NCBI GenBank assembly: GCA_000469685.2
Contig: LS997562.1
Span: 20,303,920 to 20,367,919, forward strand
Direction of reading: 5' to 3'
Source: Haemonchus contortus
Taxonomy: Eukaryota; Nematoda; Chromadorea; Rhabditida; Trichostrongylidae
Length of the DNA: 64,000 nucleotides
Under the pieces are notes generated by a model. That model saw only the letters and a list, made by a program, of their open reading frames with translations, was not told the DNA's origin and made no database searches. The translations under genes were made by a program, and so were the position numbers. Each line of letters begins with the position of its first letter. The first letter of the stretch is position 1. Of the stretch, positions 53,801 to 64,000 are shown in pieces.

Positions 53801-56649
53801 CCTATCTGCTTCCTGCCCGCCGCCAAGGCGCCCTCCAGTGGCACCCATACCGGAAAGGACTGCCCTCATCGCTATCGCATTCTTCTTCTGTACTGAATCT
53901 AGTCTGAGCAGTTCTTTGTTGATATTTCCTTTCCACAGCTGTTAAGGGACTAGTGATTCAAGGGTGAAAGCTCCCATATGCCCATCCCATGCTCATCTTC
54001 ATCTTCCCACTATAGCATTCTTTTTTGTATTGTTGTTCACAATTTAATCTCATTTCTTTGTTGTTCCGGCAGCACATCCATGCAATGCATGTCTCGGTTC
54101 TTTATTATGCTTCCCAGACAGGAATTAAGGGTTCCAGCATCTGGGTAGTGCCTATGAGAAGGCCCTCTAGCCTACGTGGGGATGCACCACCTGAAAACCT
54201 TCCTGGAAACCTTTCTGGTGCCTGATGCCCTGACAAACAGCACTTCTGACGCCTGGAACTCGTTCAGCTTTCCAGTCAGCCCAGTCGTCTTAGTTCTTCT
54301 GGAGATCTCTAGACCCATTAACTTCTCTAAACTGAACTTTCATTACCTGATTGGGTGGACTTTCATTGGAATGAGTCCGGAATGGGATCCCATTACCGAG
54401 TTTCACTTAGGACCTGTCCTTTCCCTAAGTGATCAATCGCTCAGTGATTCAATCGTATTCTGTCGACAACCTTTTACGAACTACCTAACGAGAATAGATT
54501 ACATCTCAGAAAGGTCGGGGGCTATGTCGGCGGCGCAAACATCGCCCCCACGAAGGGCGTGGGTAAGGAAGGAGGCGTCAGTTGCTGCTACTAGCCGGAT
54601 AGTATGCACTTTATGTGCAAGAGGAAAACGAACACACACACGTTCGCCTCGATGGTTCTCAATATTCGGCAAAAACTGCCACTGGTGGACGTGCAAATGA
54701 AATGAAACGACCACGAGTTGCATTACGCTTTCTACGCTGCCCCCAGTATTCATCGCTTTTCATCACCACCACCAGTCCAGTGCTCAGCCATTTCGACCCT
54801 GGCCCCTCCACCGCAGCAGAAGTTCTACCGGGAACTGAATGAATCTCTTTCTGGGGATATTCCGATCGTTCAGGGTGCCGGAGTAACCCCTGGGTCCATC
54901 GAGCCACGCCAGACCACACTTATCAGCGACTCTCAAAGTTATTCGAAGTCTGTGTCAGTAAAGGGGTAAAGGGCATCAATGGGGACATGTGGCAGTCTGT
55001 CCTTTAGCCCTACAGCTTCTATAGAGGTAATTCAAAAAGTATGTCATCGCAGTATAGGACAACATTGGCATCACATGGGGATCTGCCCTTCAGGCTTGTT
55101 CGGGCGGGTGCTCCCACTTGATTAACCTGGCTAGACTCCTTTGTTGATGAAATCCAGTAATCCATTACGTCTAGGGAGAGGGCGAATCTGTGCGTTCCCT
55201 GCTAGGTACCCGAAGGCATGCGAATGTGATAGCGGGGTCATGGGGGATTTCTATGCCCATGTATCCTGGCCTGAGGAGCCTTCTGAAATCTCCCTAGTCG
55301 TGAAAGAAGCGTCTGATATGGGTACGGATATCATCAGCTTTTCATCCGAATGCTGTCGATATACCGTGAGAGTCAGGTAAGTTTAAGGTCTTAAAAAAGT
55401 CTGCAAGATTGCGTGCCACAGACTTCTTCCACTACCTGATTCCAGATTCCTGGCCTTCCACCAGCTCTATATCACACCCCCCGCATCTCTATCACCACTC
55501 CATAGTCCATAGCCTAACTGGTCTATCCCCACTTCCGTGTCTCATATCTAAGACGCCCTTTTCTGGATTTTCCGGCCATATTTCAATTTTGCGTAGAGCG
55601 TTGACGATGACTGGCGACTGTGTTGGCGTGGGCAGAACCGGTTCGTGTGCCCGCTTCCTTCTTACCACTCACCTGCACAGCCATCTATTTCGCTCCTTCG
55701 TGTTCTTTCATAAGTACTGCCCACATATTACTCAGATATTTTCCGCTCAATTACATCTACGCAGTAGTCAGATTACTCATCGAATTACGTTTTTCTGCGT
55801 TTTCGTGAACCATTCATTGATATTGTCAATAAAAGTTCACGAGCGATCGTAGTCCTTCGAGAATGCACTTTTTTTGGGGTTTTTTTGTGGGGCCCTATTT
55901 ACATGGTTAACTATTTTTTATGGTTGCCCTCATACTACATATACAAGGCCCGGCTACGATGTCACTAAGCCCAACGGCGTCGCCTACCTCGATTCACCAA
56001 ATGGAGAACCCGCACGGCCAGTTATCCCTCCTGTTACGTAATAGCTCAGTGACTTCGGGTCTTTTGCGAAGTAGGGGCACAAATTCGAGGTTATCTGATC
56101 TGTTGAATCATTCAACAAAACCTCGTATCCACCTTAGACTGAAGAGTTCCGCAAAAGTGGGAAGAGGTCGGATTCATGGCGTATCTCCTCAAGCAGGAGG
56201 GGGGGGGCTGTCGTGAGCGGACAGTTTGGGTTTTCCTTCATTGGCTATGATCGAAGAAGACGTCAATTAGTTTATATTTCATCAATACGTAGTTCGCTTC
56301 ATTACTACATGGATTTCTCAAAGCGGTCCGCTCCGGCCTGTAGTGAGAGTTCTGTGATATCGAAATTTCACCGAATATCGAATGCATATCGATTGGCACC
56401 GTTGCATTCGGACAAGCTGCTACGCAACCGCTCGCGAAGACGACCAACTTAACGCATTCTGCCCGGGCCACACGTTTTCCTTCTAGGAATTCTTGTAGGG
56501 TGAAGGTGGTGCTGTGGAAATGGTGCACTATCACACCGCTTGGCCCAGGGAAAGAAACATCCTCGGATCGACAATCGCCCAACAAGCTCTCTACCTGTCC
56601 GAGTAGTTTGATTGTTACCAGACATGTTTGAGAGGAGAAAGTTGCTGAT
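50806..56649. other. Pyrimidine-rich DNA, no proven gene
   Basis: Includes a GC-rich island at 52,125-52,325 with a perfect 14-base E-box palindrome at 52,198-52,211. The 174-codon frame at 54,176-54,700 and the 147-codon frames at 55,409-55,852 and 56,238-56,678 match no family I know and fall within chance lengths. Confidence 0.4.
52125..52325. promoter_or_regulatory. GC-rich island with E-box palindrome
   Basis: CpG-dense, including CGTCGCCGGCGCCATCGTCC. ACAACAGCTGTTGT at 52,198-52,211 is a perfect palindrome with the E-box CAGCTG at its centre, a site type bound by bHLH dimers. No open frame explains the GC content. Confidence 0.3.
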
Positions 56650-56765
56650 TTGTAGATAGGCTCGCTACCGCAAATCATTGTGGAAGGTCTTTGTATAAGC
56701 CACTACGATTCCGAATGGAGTTCGAGTTCGGGGCACATCGCAAAACGGGGTTGATCGAAGCCGAT
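56650..56765 (+). repeat. tRNA-derived SINE, copy 14 (3' half)
   Basis: Plus-strand fragment: GCTACCGCAAATCATTGT, GCCACTACGATTCCGAATGG, CGAGTTCGGGGCACATCGCA AAACGGGG and TTGATCGA. Head and first half missing. Confidence 0.75.
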
Positions 56766-59200
56766 GACTTTGTCCTTTACTTCACGGATTTCTCTACAGA
56801 TTGAATCCATCGAATATGGTGGGCATGGCACCTTCAACGGCTGGTGTGGTAGCTCAGTTTCTCCTGAACGATTGTTTATAGCGCCCGGAGTTTATATTAT
56901 AGTTCTTTTTCCATCTTTTCACGCCCCCTGATCCACTTTTTCTTATTCCTTCCCGTCCAGAGCTTTTTCTATCTTTCCCACCTCCTCCATACAGGAAATG
57001 ATAAGTCATCCGAATCAATGACTTCCTTCCCACTACACACTTTGCAACATATCCGTCTAATTACTGAATAATTCGAATTATTCGACTATTCGCTTGAATG
57101 ATTGGCTGCCGGCTGCCCGGTGAGGTACTGCCTCCGCCTATGCGACGTTCATCACGGGTTTTTCTCACGCCAGTAATGACTTGGCCGTTTTTTTCCTATT
57201 AGTGAGATCTCTTTGTTTACTTTGTCCTCGACAGGATCCGTTCACGAAATGTTTATTCCATTGTCTGTCGTATAAACTACCGAACGTTGACCCGACGTTA
57301 GTCATTCCACCCACCAATGGCTGCTTATAGGGACTATACGGACAAGATGGTGGGGGGTAAGGACGAGAGAATGGCGTAGAGGGGACGTTAATTAATCGTC
57401 AGTCCCTCTCCACATGTTATTGCTTATTGACCGCTGTTATGATGATGTTGATGAAGGCTCCCTTTCTGCAGGGAAATTACTAATTTTGCTAGGACTACTA
57501 GTAGGTAATCATCCGAATTCGCCAAAAACTCCTTTTTCTCGCCAAATTCGCAGCAATGACTTTGGTTGATTACTCTTTTAAGATAATCCTTCTCGCTAGC
57601 TCATATGGGCCTACCTTTATGGGGCCCTTCTGGGAAGATACCCTGTCGAAGAAGTAGCGGAAAAGCTGCCCTACAGCCTGGGCCAGTATCATTTTGAAGA
57701 GATACGTTGACGGTGACTCTGATCGCTCAACAAAGATTTTTAAAGCTGTAGCCTATTTACCTAACGAGCATTTAAGCTGTAAAAATGCTCTTCAGACACA
57801 TCTGTCACCCAAGTGTATCTCCCAAAGAGAAATGGTAGCTCTTAAAAACTTTTATGGGAGAGGCGGAACAGCTGTTGCAGTGTGCCACCCAGACAGTTGA
57901 TCCTACTTCATCTTCCGCCAGCTATCCACTATGAACTAATTGCCCTTTCCATCTTGACTTCTGTTCTTTTACTCTTTTAATATGAGAAGAAAAATCATGT
58001 CCTGGTAACTTAAGAGACTACTGTAGCGTCTTGTAATTTTCGATAAAGGTTGATAGTTTGGTCCCCCAGCTTCTTCTCATGGAATGACCTTTTCTAAATC
58101 AGGACAGCCCAGAATCACAGGTTCTTTACGTTGTGGGCTGTACTGGCAAACTTACAAAATCCTGATTGAACTGCGATCCTAAAGGGAAAAGAACAGAATA
58201 CTGTATCCTGTCGTCCTTCTCGAACGCTTCGTTCTAATCACTGCTTTTCTAGGTTGTAGCCCAAAAACTGAGACGGACATTCCGTCTTTCCAGGAGTCCT
58301 AGTGGGAAGAGAAGGCTCCGCTTTCGATTTTTTCAATTCCAAACCACAACTTTCGTAACGTCAACGACAAATTAGGGGTCAGGGATGATTTAAAGTACCT
58401 CCAGCCCCTCAATTTTCAAAAAAATTAGTGATAAGCATATAATATGTACCCTACATAGCTTTCATTTCTTGATTTTTGATTATTAATGTTGAATTTCTAT
58501 CTCTGTGGCTACTTGTACCCTTCCAGCTACTTCATATCAGCGAATCGGTCTTTCGTTTGAGCTCCGTCGTCAATAGGTCATTAGGTCCCATTACAACTTT
58601 ATTAAATCGGAAGTTAAGTCAACGAAACTAACTATGATCCACTTTTCGGTACCGTTCAGGGCTCAGGATGAAAGCATTCAATCATTCTTGTGATAGTCCT
58701 CTTCCTTCAATGAATGCTTCTTTCTTTGAAGAGGCTGTAACATCATTAATCAGGGAGAGCCTTACCAGTAGCGTTTGATTCCTGGGCCTTGCTAGAAATT
58801 ACCATGACTGCACAGACCCCAGATGGGTGCTCCAGATAATGTCAACGAGCACTTCATAAAATCGTATTGAAATCGGGGGAATTCCCATCTGTCACCGCTC
58901 AGGGTTTCAGACTATTCGTCATCCTTCGTTTTTCATTCGCAAACGTGCTTGGCGCGTTTTAAATTCTCCCAAAAGTACTCATTCATACTTGGGATAGTTA
59001 TCCCTTATTTGTGGCCAGGGTATCTCATAAGGGTCCTCTTGTAGTCCTTAACTGAGATGAGATCGTAACCATGGGGGCCCGGATGTTTTGTAGTGTGACG
59101 GATTGCGCAACGATGTCGTGGCATCTGGGAAGTGTCGTACTCCATTGGATATGGGCATTCTTCTACCATGGCCATTTAGCCCTTGTGCTGATGACTAATT
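56766..59200. other. No gene recognised
   Basis: Unassigned pyrimidine-rich DNA. GGTTGATAGTTTGGTCCCCC near 58,047 resembles the lead-in to the C tract at 2,987. Confidence 0.45.
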
Positions 59201-59204
59201 ACTC

Positions 59205-59291
59205 GAGTCATTCTCCATAGTCATTATTTCTACCTAATCTTTCGGAAGATTCTGCTTTAGAGAAAGAAATAATGACCATAGAGAATGACTC
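59205..59291. repeat. Hairpin, about 26-bp arms
   Basis: GAGTCATTCTCCATAGTCAT TATTTCT pairs with AGAAATAATGACCATAGAGA ATGACTC, with about two mismatches and a loop of roughly 33 bases. No flanking duplication seen. Confidence 0.8.
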
Positions 59292-59569
59292 TGGGAAAAA
59301 AGGAAGAACGAGGCTTCCAAGCCGATTCAGAGTCATCCTAGTCAGGCAATAGGAATTTATGGACAACTTTTTCCTAGATGCCGGCTTAGTCGGAAGGGTA
59401 GAAAGGATCGAGATGCCCAGATGCCGAAATGTTACGAATTCCATCGGGATACTTCCTATTTGCAAAGATGGGAGACTTGGGTGACCTGAACGGGTTTCTA
59501 TTCACACCTCTGGCGGTGTCGTTTGATACATCTCATTCTCGCTTGAACCGGGGCTGACAACATGGTGTA

Positions 59570-59645
59570 AAAAAATAAACATACGAATGAATAAATAGAT
59601 AAATAGGCACATAAAAATAAGTAAATAAATGACTAAATAAAAAAT
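59570..59645 (+). repeat. AAATA-rich simple sequence
   Basis: Imperfect repeats of AATAAATA/AAATA type over about 75 bases. It may be a LINE tail, but no LINE sequence is seen to its left on the plus strand. Confidence 0.7.
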
Positions 59646-62014
59646 ATGGCAGGGAATCAAGCTTCGTAAGGTTTCTTTGAAAGTTCCTTGCTTCGGCAAT
59701 TGGCTCAGTAGCCGCTTCATTTGAATCCAGTAGAGGTAGCTCGGTCATTTTCCCAGACCTTACGTTTCCAAGGTTCTGCGGGAGACGATTCCATATTCTC
59801 CCATACAACTATATCCAAACATCCAGGGGTCTCGTTCCCATTAGTTATTGCTTGTTGTCACCATTTTAAAACCCCTTGGATATTCTCACTTGGCCCGTGC
59901 ACAACAAAACCAATTAGCTCTTGCTTCTGATGGTTTTCACGATGTTTTACAGTAAGCACCCTATTACCAATTATCACCTTGGTGTGAATCAGTAATACTG
60001 TGGGATCACACATTATCACATTTTTTGATGACGGATGTAGTTTTGGATGGTGTGAAATAGTGAGAAAGGATAGTGGCCACAACAGGGCCTAGGAACATGG
60101 TTAACCCTATCGATCCATCAGTATACGGTATGTTTTTGGATACTGTATCTCTATAGATGTTCTACAGTTTCTTTACGGGACCCACCGAATGCTTATTGTG
60201 TTCGTCGCCCTTTTCAATGCTTTGCGGACCACATAATGGTTCAAGTAGCACAGAACTTTGGGAGAAGCCTCCAGATACGCCGTGCATTCTGCTCTCTTCT
60301 AAATAGTACGTTTCGATTGCATGCTCCTACGATAAGGTTGAATTTATATACCGTAATCTATTTCTTCTATTTTTAAACGATAATTATGGTCTCACTGTAC
60401 TACGCTCTGTCTCGTCCCTCGTCTGACAGCAATGATGAGACTAGCAATTACCTACTCTAAGTGATTATTATCTTCCGTCTATTTTCACGGACGTAACTAA
60501 TACGACTTCATCATCAGCCTATTACTTTATCCCATCAAACGGCTTTTCAGTCCCTATACATACATCATGCGGGGTCCTTTTCCCATGTGAGCGCCCATGT
60601 GTCCTGTCTGGTTGCCGCTCCTTGACGCTTTTGTTCGCACGACAGCGTTTAATCCGCTCATCAAACCTGCCAACACTTTTCGGCTACATGGTGGCACATG
60701 GCTCCTTTTTTTCTGTCTGGTCCTGAAACGAATAGTACACGAATTATCCTCCGTGTACGTAAAAAACTATGTGACTACTCGTCCTTACTGTCTGTCGCCA
60801 CCAAGGTACGCTTGTCAGTTAACATGCGATTGCGATTCACCCCCTACCGACCGGCCTTATCACTCACAACTTACTGATAGAACTGACAACATAGCTAGAA
60901 ATTACGCCGGTCATCAGCTACCGTATCCTTACTATCTCCTTACAAAGGCTATCTCAAGACCCTGACATACATCGACGGAATCTTAGACAGCTCTTCCTGT
61001 TGGTGCTTGCGATATCAACCACCACCGTGTGGGATGCACGGCGCATCCCAGAAGGCTCCTTACAGAGTCTGTCTCAAGGCCCTGAAATGTCCAGGTCTTT
61101 CTGTTCTGTTTCCTCCAGCAAATCTGCCCGTAGCCTCGACGGAACCTAGTCCCTCCCGTAATTCGGTATCCTTGAGACCAATGGCTCTTATGAAGGATGC
61201 ACGGCTTATCCCTGGGAGAGCGATTGGCTCTGAAAAACTCGTCCTTTTTTACGTGGGTATGTAGAAAGAAGTACAGAGAATCGAATTCATTTCGACATGG
61301 AATCCATTACTCCCACAACCAATTCCTTCGGGATAACCGCCGCTGACTAAGTGCAACCGATGATTATCCGATTTAAACAGAAAGGTACGTCGCTTTGCAC
61401 ATTGAACCTAATCACTCCATCTAATCTCACATAATTGCCAACATATCAGTGTTGCGTAAATCGTGTTCGGGAAACCTATTTCCCCATAGGGACAACGTGT
61501 ATAACGGGCTCCGCCCATTTTACACGATGTCATACACGATGATGATAGATGGATGGTACGTGGGCCGCACTTGGGGCGATGTCATAGCGATTGCCGCCTC
61601 GGCTTCACCCCATCCCATCTTGGCCCACATTGAAAACGATAAATCACACACATGAGATCCTTTTTAATGGCTTCGATTTTGTCCGTTTTACCTCGTTTCG
61701 CAATGCTTCATTGCTAACAACAAGTACGAATTTGATGGGTACATGGTCGGCGTTTTTCTTTTCCGTCTGGGACCATCTAAGCTTTTGTGAGAACTCATTC
61801 CCATGGGAAGTATCAACAATTTAAGTTGGTTTTGAAGAGGAGATTACTTTTTGCCTTCATGTGGGTATTCTTTCAGGCTAACTCTGACGACTTCTGAATA
61901 GGACATCTACACTTTTCCGGGATAGCCTTTTTTACTCAGAAACTATTGCTACTCTGTTTGACGGGCCGTTTATACTCTGAATAGTAATTTTCGATGAATC
62001 GAGCCTACAGTAAC
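59646..62014. other. No gene recognised; internal direct repeat
   Basis: CTCCTTACAAAGGCTATCTC (60,937) recurs as CTCCTTACAGAGTCTGTCTC (61,055), each followed by an AAGRCCCTGA block; nearby GGGATGCACGGCGCATCCC is a short palindrome-like stretch. No exon shown. Confidence 0.45.
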
Positions 62015-62016
62015 TA

Positions 62017-63285
62017 TTAGGTCGTGAAGAAAGTTCTTGCGTTTTTTGACGCCCGATTTTCAAATGCTCGCCGCGGTGCTATTTGCTATTAAATTTTTTG
62101 CAATTTTTATACCATTCTGAAGCGCATTTCTTGCTCTATCCAAATATCCAACCGGTTTTGCCCTGAAGTGATTCCTGGGGTTTTTTAGAGGGTCGAAATC
62201 AGCATGGACAAACGACAGATCCGCACGATTTTTCTTTCAAAATTCAAATTGGGCAGGAGAGCGACGGAAACGGCTCGGGATATCAACGATGCCCTTAGTC
62301 TAGGTACGACGAAAAAACATACAGCACAGTGGTGGTTTGAAAAATTCCGTACCGGCGATGAGAGCTTGGGAGATGATGAGCGTAGTGGGCGGCCATCGGC
62401 CGTTAACAACGAACAATTGAGAGCGTTAGTGGAAGAGAATCCACGTACAACGCTGAGGGATATCGGCTCGAGATTGAATGTTTCTAGCAGGACGGTTGGC
62501 ACCCACATTCAGGAGATCCGGAAGTCGAAGAAGCTTGATATGTGGGTGCCGCATGAGTTGACCCAGCACCAGAGGGACCTTCGCTTCGAGCTCGCCTCCG
62601 CCTTGCTTCTGCGCAACAGGAACGATCCATTTTTAGACCGTATTGTGATGATGAGAAGTGTATTCTGTGCAACAACTGTGACGAACAGGCCAGTGGCTGG
62701 ACGAGGATCAAGCCCCACAACATTTTCCCAAGCCGAAGCAGCATGGAAAGAAGGTCATGGTGCTGGTTTGGTGGTCTGCAGCCGAGCTGATCCACCACAA
62801 CTCCATGGATCCGGATCAGCCGAGAAGTATTGTCAAGAAATTGACGAAAGGCATCGAAAACTCAAGCTCATGAGCCCGGCACCAGTGAATATTAAGGGGC
62901 CAATTCTACTCTGCGACAACGCTCAGCCCCACGTCGCACAACTTAACCTGAAAAAATTGATGGAGATAAGCTATGAAACTCTCCCGCATCCACCAAATTC
63001 CCCAGACCTTGCCCTCACGGAATACCATTTCCTTAAACATCTCGACGGCTTTCTCAAGGAGAAATGCTTCAAAACCCAACATGATGCTGCCGCATCATTC
63101 GACGATTTCATCGCCTCTAGATCTCCGGACTTTTATGCGAATGGGATAAGCTAATTTATTCCTCGTTAGCAAAAGTGTGTCGATAGTAGTGGTTGTTATT
63201 TCGATTGATGAAGTTTTGTTTAAGCCGAGATATGTACATTTAAATTTTGAGGCGCAAAAACGCAAGAACTTTCTTCACGACCTAA
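62017..63285 (+). mobile_element. mariner transposon (Hsmar1/bandit-like), complete but inactive
   Basis: 1,269 bp between TA dinucleotides (62,015-62,016 and 63,286-63,287). The 30-bp terminal inverted repeats are identical on both sides, starting TTAGGTCGTGAAGAAAGTTC and ending TTGCGTTTTT. The end resembles Hsmar1 (TTAGGTTGGTGCAAAAG...), placing it in the cecropia-like group to which, from memory, the hookworm element bandit also belongs. Length is typical for mariner (about 1.3 kb). It carries one transposase frame, broken as described in the next entry. Confidence 0.93.
62204..63154 (+). pseudogene. mariner transposase, frameshifted and catalytically altered
   Basis: The ATG at 62,204 opens 316 codons, but the original protein is not in one frame. 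Residues 1-112 are a good N-terminal DNA-binding part with two helix-turn-helix regions, the GRPS linker and the family motif WVPHEL. After DRIV (about 62,647) a small deletion shifts the frame, so the first catalytic Asp (in DEK) is read only in another frame. Further shifts follow at about 62,690 and 62,815 (QWLDEDQAP and VWWSAAELIHH are in a third frame), then the first frame returns with AEKYCQEID. The second Asp is kept in CDNAQPH; the third position, 34 residues on, is Glu (LALTEYHF) where mariner has Asp. The end is shifted too: the KCVDSSGCYF tail lies out of frame up to about 63,208. No active enzyme can be made. Confidence 0.9.
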
Positions 63286-63287
63286 TA

Positions 63288-64000
63288 TCTTTTCGTACTT
63301 AAGGGATTCCTGGGGATCTCACTATATTCTAGTAGAATACTAAGTAATTATAATGGCATTTTTGCCTGGACCGTAAATAACTGGGTTCAGATTATAGCGA
63401 TCGCAAGGTAGACAAAAAAAAAAGAAATGTAGGTTGTAATTTCGTAAAAGGCCGTCTTTTTGACCTAATTTTAAAGAAACAGTCCGCAAAAGAAGCATTA
63501 GCAAGAGAAGATTATCAACTCCTTCATTGAAGAGAAATTATTCTAAATCAAAAATTGGCAAAAATTTTGAAAAAATGAAAAAAATTATTCGTCGCATTAA
63601 CCGTTGTCGTGCTGTTGCGGACATACTATCACGACGCCTTCCGTTTCCGCAGTGAACGCGCCGCGACTGCAACGCTCAGTTCCCCTGATCCGCTTCTTTC
63701 GTCACACCTTTAGATTTCGAGGATCAAACACAACTTGAAATTCCCACCGTAATCTATTGTTATTGTTGTGCTATTGTTATTTTATTTAGGTGTTACCATT
63801 TTTTTTAAAGTACTGCCACTCGTAAGATAACTTTGAAAAAAAAATTGCATCGCAGTAGGAACTAACTGCAGGTTACGGTAAAATCTGAGAACCATTCTTC
63901 GCCTTCCCTTTTTTCGAATAGGACCACCTTTTCTCTGTGGTTCTAGCTATCACAGTTACCGTGATGGATTTTTGTTCTTTTTTCTCCTTCAGATCTCAAC
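63288..64000. other. No gene recognised
   Basis: Unassigned. A GC-richer patch at 63,595-63,710 includes an acceptor-like CCGTTTCCGCAG, but no exon could be followed from it. Confidence 0.4.

Noticed and set aside
54176..54700. 174-codon frame as a gene
   Set aside because: No recognised domain, length within chance, and overlapped by frames on the other strand.
59533..59808. RIWNRLPQNL on the minus strand as a LINE C-terminus
   Set aside because: It recalls the W-N-x-L-P block of CR1 proteins, but the simple-sequence tail beside it is A-rich on the wrong strand and no neighbouring motif fits.
1..64000. CRISPR arrays, operons with Shine-Dalgarno sites, phage genes
   Set aside because: None seen. 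Spliced structure, SINEs and mariner show this is animal nuclear DNA.
1..64000. SL RNA, 5S, U1 or U6 genes
   Set aside because: I looked by eye for the SL1 leader and for the U1 and 5S starts on both strands and found no match.

Overview
The window is nuclear DNA of a nematode, most likely a clade V strongylid (hookworm-like). Three things point that way. The first 231 bases hold, on the minus strand, the first coding exon of a RAB-10 small GTPase, spelled almost exactly as in Caenorhabditis. A TTTTACAG nematode splice acceptor lies just upstream of its ATG. A mariner of the type found in Hsmar1 and in the hookworm element bandit sits near the right end. I see nothing bacterial, viral or organellar that I could defend.

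Layout. 1-231: 5' end of rab-10, which leaves the window at the left. 232-12,400: intergenic DNA, A-rich on the plus strand, with two old SINE copies, a 13-C tract, a tandem duplication (5.4-5.9 kb) and a short TATA-led reading frame (6.4-6.7 kb). 12,400-25,400: the repeat-dense part. It holds more SINE copies, a 151-bp hairpin MITE and relatives, a candidate last exon of a cysteine-rich peptide (17.79-18.06 kb), a 917-bp TA-flanked element with an inner hairpin, a TTAA-flanked piggyBac-like MITE (20.1-20.7 kb), a G/T-only minisatellite (21.9-22.1 kb), an AT-rich island with a badly decayed LINE (22.8-24.5 kb) and a 260-bp fold-back element with a 9-bp target duplication (25.1-25.4 kb). 25,400-29,000: unassigned DNA and the 3' end of a CR1/jockey-type LINE with an AAAT tail. 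29,000-62,000: a long pyrimidine-rich plus strand with few repeats, further SINE copies, a 591-bp fold-back element (42.07-42.66 kb) and some short GC-rich islands. It could be a very long intron or intergenic DNA; no exon could be proved. 62,017-63,285: a complete but dead mariner. 63,290-64,000: nothing recognised.

The only secure host gene is rab-10. The strongest other signals are mobile elements. The most coherent discovery is a tRNA-derived SINE family with about 14 copies on both strands, several keeping a readable A box and B box. The most speculative item of biological interest is the cysteine-rich exon at 17.8 kb, whose spacing recalls CS-alpha-beta defensins. Most other open frames in the window are no longer than chance allows, and many lack an ATG. 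I found no clear evidence of an undescribed multi-gene system.
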